In this document: piece by piece, positions 7,472-15,272 of the stretch | How the letters are laid out: each line of letters starts with the position of its first letter | How positions within the stretch are numbered: position 1 is the first letter of the stretch | Origin: an uncultured Oscillospiraceae bacterium | GTDB taxonomy: Bacteria; Bacillota; Clostridia; Oscillospirales; Ruminococcaceae | Assembly (NCBI GenBank): GCA_910584715.1 | Contig: CAJUAN010000005.1 | Location: 1-64,000 of the forward strand | Reading direction: 5' to 3' | Length of the DNA stretch: 64,000 nucleotides | Notes under the pieces: generated by a model | The model's database searches: none | Told to the model about the DNA's origin: nothing | Seen by the model: the letters and a program-made list of their open reading frames with translations, nothing else | Program-made: the position numbers and the translations under genes

Positions 7472-7684
7472 TTAATCGTTTATCTTACACTCGTAATTGC
7501 TGCATATTTCGCCGCCCTTTGTTTCGCGGCTTTTTTTCAGGCACTTGCATTTGGCAAGATAATCATACGTCCATATATGCTGTCGAGGGGCATGGGGACT
7601 TATGTACATATTCGTCGGGTCGTACCAATACTTGCAGAACGCGCAGTATTTGTTGATTGTCAGATTTGCTCTTTTGGTTGACAT
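7472..7684 (-). CDS. Cys-rich small protein, possible zinc-binding
   Basis: 70 residues from the ATG at 7684, chosen for the GAAAGGAC site upstream; an in-frame TTG four codons earlier is less likely. Six cysteines lie at 14, 17 (CAFC), 46, 48 (CKC), 61 and 66, compatible with a small zinc-binding fold, and three histidine/tryptophan positions are between them. No family recognised. It is the last gene of the AAA+ operon and is followed by a hairpin. Its role could be regulatory or structural. Confidence 0.65.
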   Translation of the reverse strand: MSTKRANLTINKYCAFCKYWYDPTNMYISPHAPRQHIWTYDYLAKCKCLKKSRETKGGEICSNYECKIND

Positions 7685-7730
7685 AATAAACAAGTCCTTT
7701 CTTAAATTATTTTGAGTTTAGGTTTATTTT

Positions 7731-7780
7731 TTTAATTCATACGGTATGCTCCTTTACTAAAAAATTAATTAAATTCAACA
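7731..7780 (-). repeat. Duplicated gene-start remnant (copy of the AAA+ gene leader)
   Basis: About 45 of 50 bases match 12071-12120. That segment in the second location contains the AAA+ gene's ribosome binding site and ATG. Here the same AGTAAAGGAGCATACCGT leads to ATG AAT and then a TAA stop. It looks like the scar of a duplicated module gene plus AAA+ unit whose second AAA+ gene was deleted. Confidence 0.75.
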
Positions 7781-9471
7781 GTAAAAAATCCCTCGCAAAC
7801 GCCTACAGCGGATTTCTTTAACCCGCTGCCCTTGTCAATAGTTTTAATGTTCATACATGCAAACAATGCCCTCATATTTACAAGAATAAGCGGCTGCATT
7901 TGGTATTGTTTGTATTTTTCAAGAGATTTTGTTTTTGCTGTACCGACCCACCCTTGATTCAAGCTTTGGTTTTTCTCAGAAAAAGGTGATAAACCTAAGT
8001 GATTTATTCTATTCGTTATTTTTCGAAGCTCTTTCATAAATTCTTCTGATTTTTCGTTTGTTACGTTTTTCTCTGTTTCTTTTGACCTTTCTAAATCAGG
8101 ATTTTTAAATTCTTTTGCACCTTTAAAATACACAAGAGGAACGGTGAATTTATCAGCAAATTCCGAATATCTATCCGCAGAAATTTTTATTGTTATCTTC
8201 CATTCCTGAGCATTATTTATCTTGCAGTCTATTCCATTTAAGACATATTTTACGCCGCCGTTATCGCGTACATCTGCCGCTTTATCCTTACCCTCATTAT
8301 TAATAACAAGTGCGTTAAAAAGCCCCGGAGCAAGTGAAAGTGCAGTTGATTTTACCGGATCATCAGCAAATAACGGAGCAAAAAGATTTGCATAATTTGA
8401 TACATAAGTACCGTCAAGCATTTGCTTTTCAAGTTCAATTTCCGGACTATGCTGGTCTATTACATAAACAGCGCCTGAACCGATAATTTTATTTATCGTA
8501 TCATTGTCAAACCTGTCGCTGACAGTAGGGTGATTTCCCATATACTCGACGACCTTATCGTACTGCACCGAAAATATTTCAGCGACATCATTTATATTGT
8601 CAACGCTGAAATTATAGCATACGCCCCAGCTCGGAGGGCAAAGAATTATCGCGGTTACTTTTTTATTTTTGGTTCCGTTCATAGACTCGGCTATATTTTC
8701 GGCTACGTTCTTAGCTTCATTTACCATATTAAAATTTGTCATATAACTTTTATCTGTAACCATAAGATTTGCCATATCCTGATTGTAACCAAATGCTTCG
8801 TGTACAGCCAATAGGCCTCTGTGCTCGTCGTCGTTGCCGTTTATGCCATACCATAACTCTGTTTGGTGGTATTCTTCGCGGACGCTTTCAACATTTTCCC
8901 TACATACTATCCTTGCCTCTGTTTCCTCCGAAAAAATGCAGTTCTCAAAAACGATACCAAGCGCTTCAAGGTCAAGCGAGTCCTTGCCGCTGACGGATAT
9001 AACAGGCTTGTTCACGCCTATGTACCGCACATTTTTCACGCTTGACGGAATACGGAACGTCTCGCCGCAAAGATAAATTGTTTCCGCGCTCTCGTCCAGC
9101 AGGTCGCCCAGCTCCTCCTGTGAAAAAGCCGCAAAATCGGCATTGTCGAGAATATTGTCGTCGCTTGTTATCAGACGCAGCTTTTCAAGCTTTTCGCGGC
9201 GTATTTCCAGCTTTTCCACATCAACGTCTTCCTGTACCTCAACGCCGAAAATTTTTCCCAGCTTTGCCGCAAGATTTTCTTTATCGTCCTGCTCTGTAAG
9301 CGCACGAACCTGTTCGGCTTCTACGTCGTAATATCTGTCTGTCAGCCATATGAGCAGCCTGCCGTTAAGAAAATACTCCGCCACCTTTTCGGAGTTGTAA
9401 TTTTCTTTGAGAGCCTCAAGCTCTCTTACATAAATCTCATTTCCCATATCAAGCGGAAATTTTAGTCTCAT
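7765..9471 (-). CDS. Shared N-terminal module fused to an unknown C-terminal domain
   Basis: 568 residues from the ATG at 9471 (AAGGGAGAAATCATT upstream). Residues 1-200 are closely similar to the protein at 12121-13680, including FPLDMGNE, WLTDRYY, LAAKLGKIFGVE, SQEELGDLLDE and a beta-rich TIYLCGETFRIP stretch. The remaining 370 residues are unrelated to LRR and to anything I recognise. They are mixed alpha/beta, without signal peptide or clear membrane helix. A module duplicated onto two different C-termini next to an AAA+ ATPase suggests a docking domain for a common partner (inference). Confidence 0.6.
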   Translation of the reverse strand: MRLKFPLDMGNEIYVRELEALKENYNSEKVAEYFLNGRLLIWLTDRYYDVEAEQVRALTEQDDKENLAAKLGKIFGVEVQEDVDVEKLEIRREKLEKLRLITSDDNILDNADFAAFSQEELGDLLDESAETIYLCGETFRIPSSVKNVRYIGVNKPVISVSGKDSLDLEALGIVFENCIFSEETEARIVCRENVESVREEYHQTELWYGINGNDDEHRGLLAVHEAFGYNQDMANLMVTDKSYMTNFNMVNEAKNVAENIAESMNGTKNKKVTAIILCPPSWGVCYNFSVDNINDVAEIFSVQYDKVVEYMGNHPTVSDRFDNDTINKIIGSGAVYVIDQHSPEIELEKQMLDGTYVSNYANLFAPLFADDPVKSTALSLAPGLFNALVINNEGKDKAADVRDNGGVKYVLNGIDCKINNAQEWKITIKISADRYSEFADKFTVPLVYFKGAKEFKNPDLERSKETEKNVTNEKSEEFMKELRKITNRINHLGLSPFSEKNQSLNQGWVGTAKTKSLEKYKQYQMQPLILVNMRALFACMNIKTIDKGSGLKKSAVGVCEGFFTVEFN

Positions 9472-9493
9472 AATGATTTCTCCCTTAAATTTT

Positions 9494-10561
9494 TTATGCA
9501 AAAATCTTTTTAATTTTACTTTTAGCTTTATTGAACAAATTTTTTACGCCGTTTTTAACTTTTTTTCCTACCTTTGCAAGACCCCTTCTCGCTTTGGTAG
9601 CAACCTTGTTAAGACCATTTTTGAAAAACTCGCCGACCTCCGTCCTTGCGAGGAAGCTTATCACGCCGCCTACCGCCAAGCCTACGGCTGCGCCCTGCGG
9701 ACCGAAAATGCCGCCTATTCTCGCGCATACGCCGGGAGCCTTGTCCGCAAGCATATTTACAACTCTTGCCACTCCGACCCGCTGGATACGCTCTATAGCG
9801 TCCTCGGCAGAACAAGCTCCCGACGCGGCGTTTATGCAGACCTTTGCGGTTTCCACTACGCCCACCGCCATACTCGATATATCCCGCGTTGTGGCATTTT
9901 GCGAAATTTCCTCGCTCAGCATTCCTTTTTTCTTTGCGGCATACACTGCTCCCGCCGCCGCGCATTTTATACCAACGTCAGCGGCGGTTCCCGTTTCCGA
10001 CGTTATGACCTCCGCGCCCTCCAGCTCAATGCATTCCTCAATGCCCTGCTGAATGGAATTTTCGGTTTCCTCCTCATCGGAAGCCACCGACATAAGAGAA
10101 GCGGTATTCGCCTTTTTTACAACGTCCGAGGACATCTGTATCAGCGCAAAATTATCCCACTCCTCCTCGGGAATATCTTCCACAAGCTCGGGAGCTTCAC
10201 CGGTAAAACCGCTTTCCGCGTTGCTGAGACCGTTATAAGCCTCCGTCAGCAGCTTTCCCTTTTCCGCAATGGATAACTCCGCTTTTTCCTTGTTAAATTC
10301 TTCTCTGAACCAATCCTCCGTGTTGTCGGCTTCTTGGACGGATCTTATCCTGCCGTTTAGGTCGTTTACCGAATCAATTATCTCACGGCTTGCGGAATCC
10401 GCCTCGTCCGCTGACATTTCCGGCATAAGCTTGTTCATCTCGCCGCTGAGCCAGCCATGCATATTCTCGGAATTTGCTCCTTCGCTGAGATAATCTCCCA
10501 CAAAATCCTTAACTATGCGGGATACGTCTTCATTTACATTTGCATTTCTATTTTCTTCCAT
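9494..10561 (-). CDS. Unknown protein with glycine-rich hydrophobic segment and cationic amphipathic tail
   Basis: 355 residues from the ATG at 10561 (AAGGAGATCATT upstream). The N-terminal half is acidic and helical. About residues 281-304 form a Gly/Ala-rich hydrophobic stretch (GGIFGPQGAAVGLAVGGVIS) that could insert in a membrane. The last 43 residues hold about 15 Lys/Arg spaced with hydrophobics, like a membrane-active amphipathic helix. No signal peptide. The architecture suggests a pore-forming or membrane-disrupting effector kept inactive by its acidic part; a DNA- or polyphosphate-binding tail is an alternative. It sits 25 bases after the AAA+ gene. Confidence 0.55.
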   Translation of the reverse strand: MEENRNANVNEDVSRIVKDFVGDYLSEGANSENMHGWLSGEMNKLMPEMSADEADSASREIIDSVNDLNGRIRSVQEADNTEDWFREEFNKEKAELSIAEKGKLLTEAYNGLSNAESGFTGEAPELVEDIPEEEWDNFALIQMSSDVVKKANTASLMSVASDEEETENSIQQGIEECIELEGAEVITSETGTAADVGIKCAAAGAVYAAKKKGMLSEEISQNATTRDISSMAVGVVETAKVCINAASGACSAEDAIERIQRVGVARVVNMLADKAPGVCARIGGIFGPQGAAVGLAVGGVISFLARTEVGEFFKNGLNKVATKARRGLAKVGKKVKNGVKNLFNKAKSKIKKIFA

Positions 10562-10586
10562 AATAATGATCTCCTTATAAAAAAAT

Positions 10587-12080
10587 TCAAGTAGCATTTT
10601 TAAGACGGCGTTTTGTGTACTCGTCTTTCATTTTTTTCAAATCGTCTTTCATTATCTCCGAAAGGGAAGTCGTGTTTTTTATAGCCTGACTGATGTACTC
10701 CGTTGTAATACATTCCCTGCCGTCGCAGAACGCGTTTTCGATACCGTCCCGAACAACTCCCTCAATGTCCGCGCCGCTGTAGCCCTCTGTCATATCCACA
10801 AGCTTTTGTACGTCTATATTCGGAAAATCGCTTCTGCGACGTTTTTTGATATGTACCTCAAAAATCATTTTCCGCTCCGTTTTGTTCGGCAGGTCAACAA
10901 AGAAAATCTCGTCAAAACGACCCTTTCGCAAAAGCTCGGGAGGCATTTTCGTAATATCGTTAGCCGTGGCAATAACAAAAGCGGGAGCGGTCTTGTCCTG
11001 CATCCAAGTTAGGAAGCTGCCGAAAAGACGGGTAGTTACCTCGTTGCCGCCCGCGCTGCCTATGCCTGCGAAAGCCTTTTCCAGCTCATCTATCCACAGA
11101 ACGCAGGGGGAAATAGCCTCCGCAAGCTTCAAAGCGTTACGCATATTGCTTTCGGACTCGCCCACATATTTTCCCATAAGCCTGCCCATATCGAGCTTCA
11201 GAAGCGGTACGTTAAAAAGCATAGCCGTAGCCTTTGCGGTAAGGGACTTTCCGCAGCCGGGAACGCCCGCGATAAGCAGTCCCTTGGGCATACCCACGCC
11301 GAAGCTTTCCGCACGTGCAATGTCGTTGAAAACAACGCTTTTGCGCCGCAGCCACTCTTTAAGATTTTCCAGACCGCCTATGTCGTCCACCGTTTCTTTG
11401 AGCGGTACCATTTCCAGTATACCCGATTTCATTATCATCTGCTTTTTCTGCTCGAAAATAAAATCAAGGTCCTTTTGAGTGATAGAGCCGTGAGTCGAGT
11501 ACGCCAGAGAAAGAATATTGTTTATCTCCATTTCCGTCAAGCCCTTGAATGTGGCAGTAAGCTTTCTTATAAGCTCCGGGGCGACGGACGGCAGACCGTT
11601 CGCCTTGACAAATTTTCCGATTATTCTGTTTATGTCGTTATCGTCGATGTAATCCTGCTCCAGAACGGTTATGTATTTTTCGATGTCCTTTGGGATAAAC
11701 AGCGTGGGCGAGATCATAATTATCATACATTCCTCCGCGCTGCCCGAGGCTATTTTTATCGCAAGCTGTTTAAGCAGAGCCACCGTCTGAAATTCGGCAA
11801 GCTGGTCGTTCATATCCTTTATTACGATAATTTTTCTGTTAAGCTCGTCCTTTGAAACGGTCTCTAAAAATTCGTCAAGCATAAGCTTATGAGTACCTTT
11901 TTGCTTCTTTGTTTTAAAATCGCAGGCTCCCGCCGCGCCGTTCCACTCAATAACGTCTACCCGCGCGCTGTCGGCAATTTCGCCAATAACCTTATCCGCT
12001 TTGTCCTCCTCGTAGGACTCTATAAAAATTATCGGATAGCCCGCGTCGCGGTACTGCATAAGATTGCTTTTTAAATTCAT
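10587..12080 (-). CDS. Ycf46-type AAA+ ATPase
   Basis: 497 residues. The N-terminal part (about 1-215) has the Ycf46 pattern (YPIIFIESYEEDKAD ... IIVIKDMNDQL ... MISPTLFIPKDIEKYI). The AAA+ core carries Walker A GVPGCGKS (272-279), pore-loop region GKYVGESESN (303-312), Walker B VLWIDELEKAF (327-337), sensor-1 ATAND (371-375) and arginine-finger region LRKGRFDE (384-391). A C-terminal lid with GYSGADIE follows. The best match is an ATP-driven remodelling ring. It lies between an LRR-containing module protein and the putative membrane-active protein, so it could activate or disassemble a complex of these (inference). Confidence 0.85.
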   Translation of the reverse strand: MNLKSNLMQYRDAGYPIIFIESYEEDKADKVIGEIADSARVDVIEWNGAAGACDFKTKKQKGTHKLMLDEFLETVSKDELNRKIIVIKDMNDQLAEFQTVALLKQLAIKIASGSAEECMIIMISPTLFIPKDIEKYITVLEQDYIDDNDINRIIGKFVKANGLPSVAPELIRKLTATFKGLTEMEINNILSLAYSTHGSITQKDLDFIFEQKKQMIMKSGILEMVPLKETVDDIGGLENLKEWLRRKSVVFNDIARAESFGVGMPKGLLIAGVPGCGKSLTAKATAMLFNVPLLKLDMGRLMGKYVGESESNMRNALKLAEAISPCVLWIDELEKAFAGIGSAGGNEVTTRLFGSFLTWMQDKTAPAFVIATANDITKMPPELLRKGRFDEIFFVDLPNKTERKMIFEVHIKKRRRSDFPNIDVQKLVDMTEGYSGADIEGVVRDGIENAFCDGRECITTEYISQAIKNTTSLSEIMKDDLKKMKDEYTKRRLKNAT

Positions 12081-12120
12081 ACGGTATGCTCCTTTACTGA
12101 AAAATTATGCAAATTTAACA

Positions 12121-13680
12121 TCATTTTAAAAGCTTTGAAACCAAAACCGCAGCCTTTCCTACGGCTCCTGCGGCAACTACAGCATTATTTACAGCAACAG
12201 CTGCATTTATTTTATCAATCGCATTAAATAAAGATTTAATTTGACCTGTCTTGTATTTTTTCCCATTATGTTCAATTACAACATTTTCACAGTGGTCAAA
12301 AGCATTTTCAAAAATGTCGATACTGTCCGGAAGACGTACTTCTTTCAAATTAACGCAGTTGAAAAACGCGCGTTCGCCAATGGTTCTAACGCTGTCGGGA
12401 ATATATATTTTTTCAAGTTCCTTGCAATTAAGGAAAGCATTATTGTCAATGCGTTTCAAATTTTCAGGTAAAATAATTTCCGTAAGACTTTCACAACCGC
12501 TGAAAGCGTTTTGCTCAATGGTATGCAGGTCCTTAGGCAAAATAACCTTTGTAAGACTTTTACAACATATAAAGGCACTCTGTCCTATGCTTGTAACATT
12601 ATCGGGAATTTTAATGCATTTTAAATTTATGCACCCTTCAAATACCGAATTTGGAAGCTTTGTATAAAATGAACTGAAATTATCAGGAAATATTACCTCT
12701 TCTAAATTTTTACATTCCTCAAAAGCGCTTTCACCGAGATATTCTAATTTTTTGGGCAATATCACTGTTTTAAGCGAAATGCGTTCCTTAAAAGCGCATT
12801 TGCCTATTTTTTTAACGCTGCTTGGAATTTTAATCGTCTCTTCTATGAGTGTAGTCTCTGCTGCGTGTGCTCTGACTCTTTTTTTGAAAGCAAAATTTAT
12901 CAGTTCAAAAGCATTATCGCCAATTTCGGTTACAAAACTCGGAACCACGATTACGCTATCTCGGTTTTGTCTATCACCTGTATATTTTACAAGCTTTACA
13001 TTACCCGGGCTTTTTGTTACAAACTCAAAAAATCGGTCGTCCGTAAATTCACCGTTAAATTCGTCATCATAATCTTCGTTCTCTTTTTTAGAGGGAGCAG
13101 TATTTAATGCAATACGTTCTTCTGTCTCCTCCGAAAAAATGCAGTTCTCAAATACGATACCGCTTGCTTCAAGGTCAATTTCTCCCTTGCCGCCGATAGT
13201 CACAACGGGGGAATTTAAACCTATGTACCGCACATTTTTCACACCTGCCGGTATACGGAATTTGCCGCAGCAAAGATATATTGTTTCCGCGCCCTCGTCC
13301 AACAGGTCTCCCAGCTCCTCCTGCGAAAAAGCCGCAAAGTCGGCATTGTCCAGAATATTGTCGTCACTTGTTATAAGGCGCAGTTTTTCAAGTTTTTCGC
13401 GGCGTATCTCCAGATTTTCCACATCAACGTCGCCCTGTATCTCAACGCCGAAAATTTTTCCAAGCTTTGCCGCAAGATTTTCTTTATCGCCCTGCTCGGC
13501 AAGCGCACGGACTTGTTCGGCTTCCTCCTCATAGTACCTGTCGTTCAGCCAAGTGAGCAGCCTGCCGTCAAGGAAATATTCCGTCACCTTTTCGGAATTG
13601 TAATTTTCTTTAAGGTCATCGAGAGTCCTCACACAAACCTCATTTCCCATATTAAGAGGGAATTTTACTTTCTTTGCCAT
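12121..13680 (-). CDS. Shared N-terminal module fused to LRR_5 repeats
   Basis: 519 residues from the ATG at 13680 (AAAGGAGCGCTTTAT). Residues 1-205 are the module shared with the protein at 7765-9471. Residues about 225-490 hold roughly nine LRR_5 units (IPSSVKKIGKCAFKE, LPKKLEYLGESAFEECKNL and so on). A C-terminal cap (HNGKKYKTGQIKSLF) and a short Ala/Val-rich tail follow. No signal peptide. LRRs here probably recognise a ligand or partner, and the module couples to the operon's other proteins (inference). First gene of the operon driven by motif copy 3; the AAA+ gene follows after 40 bases. Confidence 0.75.
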   Translation of the reverse strand: MAKKVKFPLNMGNEVCVRTLDDLKENYNSEKVTEYFLDGRLLTWLNDRYYEEEAEQVRALAEQGDKENLAAKLGKIFGVEIQGDVDVENLEIRREKLEKLRLITSDDNILDNADFAAFSQEELGDLLDEGAETIYLCCGKFRIPAGVKNVRYIGLNSPVVTIGGKGEIDLEASGIVFENCIFSEETEERIALNTAPSKKENEDYDDEFNGEFTDDRFFEFVTKSPGNVKLVKYTGDRQNRDSVIVVPSFVTEIGDNAFELINFAFKKRVRAHAAETTLIEETIKIPSSVKKIGKCAFKERISLKTVILPKKLEYLGESAFEECKNLEEVIFPDNFSSFYTKLPNSVFEGCINLKCIKIPDNVTSIGQSAFICCKSLTKVILPKDLHTIEQNAFSGCESLTEIILPENLKRIDNNAFLNCKELEKIYIPDSVRTIGERAFFNCVNLKEVRLPDSIDIFENAFDHCENVVIEHNGKKYKTGQIKSLFNAIDKINAAVAVNNAVVAAGAVGKAAVLVSKLLK

Positions 13681-13817
13681 ATAAAGCGCTCCTTTACACA
13701 AAAATTTACAAACTGTGACTTTTTTATTATATCATAAATTCACTGTAGTGTCAATATGGTGTATTAGTGATACCTTACAAATTTTTTTGACATAATATGA
13801 TAAAAGTGTACATATTC

Positions 13818-13860
13818 ATTATACACGTTTGACAGAGAAAGTGGTGTCCCGTGGGGACAC
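13818..13860 (-). promoter_or_regulatory. Copy 3 of the shared palindrome-promoter motif
   Basis: On the minus strand: palindrome GTGTCCC-N3-GGGACAC (13844-13860) extended by CAC, 17 bases, then TATAAT (complement of 13818-13823). It lies about 120 bases before the first gene of the AAA+ operon (start 13680). It directly follows the terminator of the replication gene. Confidence 0.7.
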
Positions 13861-13908
13861 AAAAAGTCCCATTTCCCAAAGACGTTTGCCTAAAGGAAAT
13901 GGGATTTT
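13861..13908 (-). terminator. Terminator of the replication-initiator gene
   Basis: Stem TCCCATTTCC (13867-13876) / GGAAATGGGA (13895-13904). On the minus strand it is followed by CTTTTT, and on the plus strand by TTTT, so it may work both ways. Confidence 0.8.
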
Positions 13909-13919
13909 ATATCTGACAT

Positions 13920-15002
13920 TTACCCTGCCGTATATGTATCTTCTGTACAAATCCCGAGCAATTCATAAATGCTCGGAACGCTGTCATCACCGTGCTTGTC
14001 CCTATATGACAGAGAAATTGGGGACATATCAAGATATGCAAAGTTTAAAAGCATTTTGTAACATGCTCTGTCAGATTTAAGCTTTTTCTTTGATTTTTTA
14101 ACGACGTCACAGAAATAATCCAAGTAACATTGAGATTCAATATGCTTTAGAGCGTGCTTCTTTTCACACTTTTTTAAGTCGGAATTTTCAACAATCTTAC
14201 GCATTGTTTTGAACGTATAGTATCTGCCTATGTGAAATCTTGATGAAATAAATTTCTCAAAATTACTGCGGCTGTTATGCAGATAAAATTCCAAAGCATC
14301 GGTATTATTGTGCATATTGTTATTATGCATTGTATCGTGTATATGCTGCCTGTCGTATTCAAGTTCAAGCCGCAGTAATGCGTCCGATACAACCTCAAAA
14401 TTTTCATTTATATCTTCAAGCTGAAAATATTTGTCGTATGCTGTAAACTTGCCAAAATCAGTTTTTATGCGAAAACTATGTTTGTTCCGTAATTTATTGG
14501 TTTCGGAATCCTCATCGTACTCAATAATCGAATGCTCAGGACATTTAAGAGAACGTGAAATCAGCTTCACATAACGTTCCGCGGAGAAGTCCTTTGACAG
14601 CATAACATTTACACAGCAGTCTATTCTTGAAAGATTAAATCTGTCAAGACCGTATTCATCTCCGAATATGTCAGTAAGCATACCGTTAAGCTTTTTACCC
14701 AGCAAATCAATCTCATCATTTTCATTCAAAATTGACAGATAATCTGCTTGCGGGTAAAGCACTCTATTGGCTGTAACAATCACTCTTATGTACCGCATAT
14801 GTTTTTTCTGATTAAGGCATATCCGCAAACATTTATATTTCGTACACACGTGTTCACAGTTATCTTTGTAACAAAAAGTATTTGCGGGTTCTGAATGTAT
14901 ATGCTCCTCCATAGTGTCCATTTCTTTTTTCTTCATATATGGAATCCTCAATTCAAACGTATGTATACCAAAACCGTCCTTAGTAATTGCATATTCTGTC
15001 AT
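13920..15002 (-). CDS. Replication-initiation-like protein of the element
   Basis: 360 residues from the ATG at 15002 (AAAGGAGTGAACTGC upstream; an in-frame GTG nine bases earlier is less likely). The core has FNLSRIDCCVNVML (a strand with conserved RxD), FTAYDKYFQLE and LLRLELEYDRQ, the pattern of rolling-circle/phage replication initiators (Rep_trans and filamentous-phage gpII-like groups). The tyrosines in YYTFKTMRK or YCLD-like segments could be catalytic, but I cannot tell which. It follows the serine recombinase by about 255 bases. The element may therefore replicate as a circle after excision. Confidence 0.6.
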   Translation of the reverse strand: MTEYAITKDGFGIHTFELRIPYMKKKEMDTMEEHIHSEPANTFCYKDNCEHVCTKYKCLRICLNQKKHMRYIRVIVTANRVLYPQADYLSILNENDEIDLLGKKLNGMLTDIFGDEYGLDRFNLSRIDCCVNVMLSKDFSAERYVKLISRSLKCPEHSIIEYDEDSETNKLRNKHSFRIKTDFGKFTAYDKYFQLEDINENFEVVSDALLRLELEYDRQHIHDTMHNNNMHNNTDALEFYLHNSRSNFEKFISSRFHIGRYYTFKTMRKIVENSDLKKCEKKHALKHIESQCYLDYFCDVVKKSKKKLKSDRACYKMLLNFAYLDMSPISLSYRDKHGDDSVPSIYELLGICTEDTYTAG

Positions 15003-15244
15003 GCAGTTCACTCCTTTTAATAATTTTAACAGTATGTTGCAATATAAAATAACTTTTAATAACGATTTATTATTTATCGCAAATTACAACAAATTTATTA
15101 ATGATTATGTTACCAAAATATATTTACAAGTGCATACGTATTTTTATATCTGATACCCTATAAATTATGGATACTATTTAAATATTGCTGTATAAAATGA
15201 TAGTGAAATAGCGTACTAAATATTATATATCCTATATAGGAAAA

Positions 15245-15272
15245 TCCGCCAAAACAATTACATTGGCGGAAC
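15245..15272 (-). terminator. Terminator overlapping the end of the serine recombinase gene
   Basis: TCCGCCA ... TTGGCGGA stem reading on the minus strand, followed by TTTTCC. The gene's stop codon at 15258 lies inside the hairpin. Confidence 0.7.
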
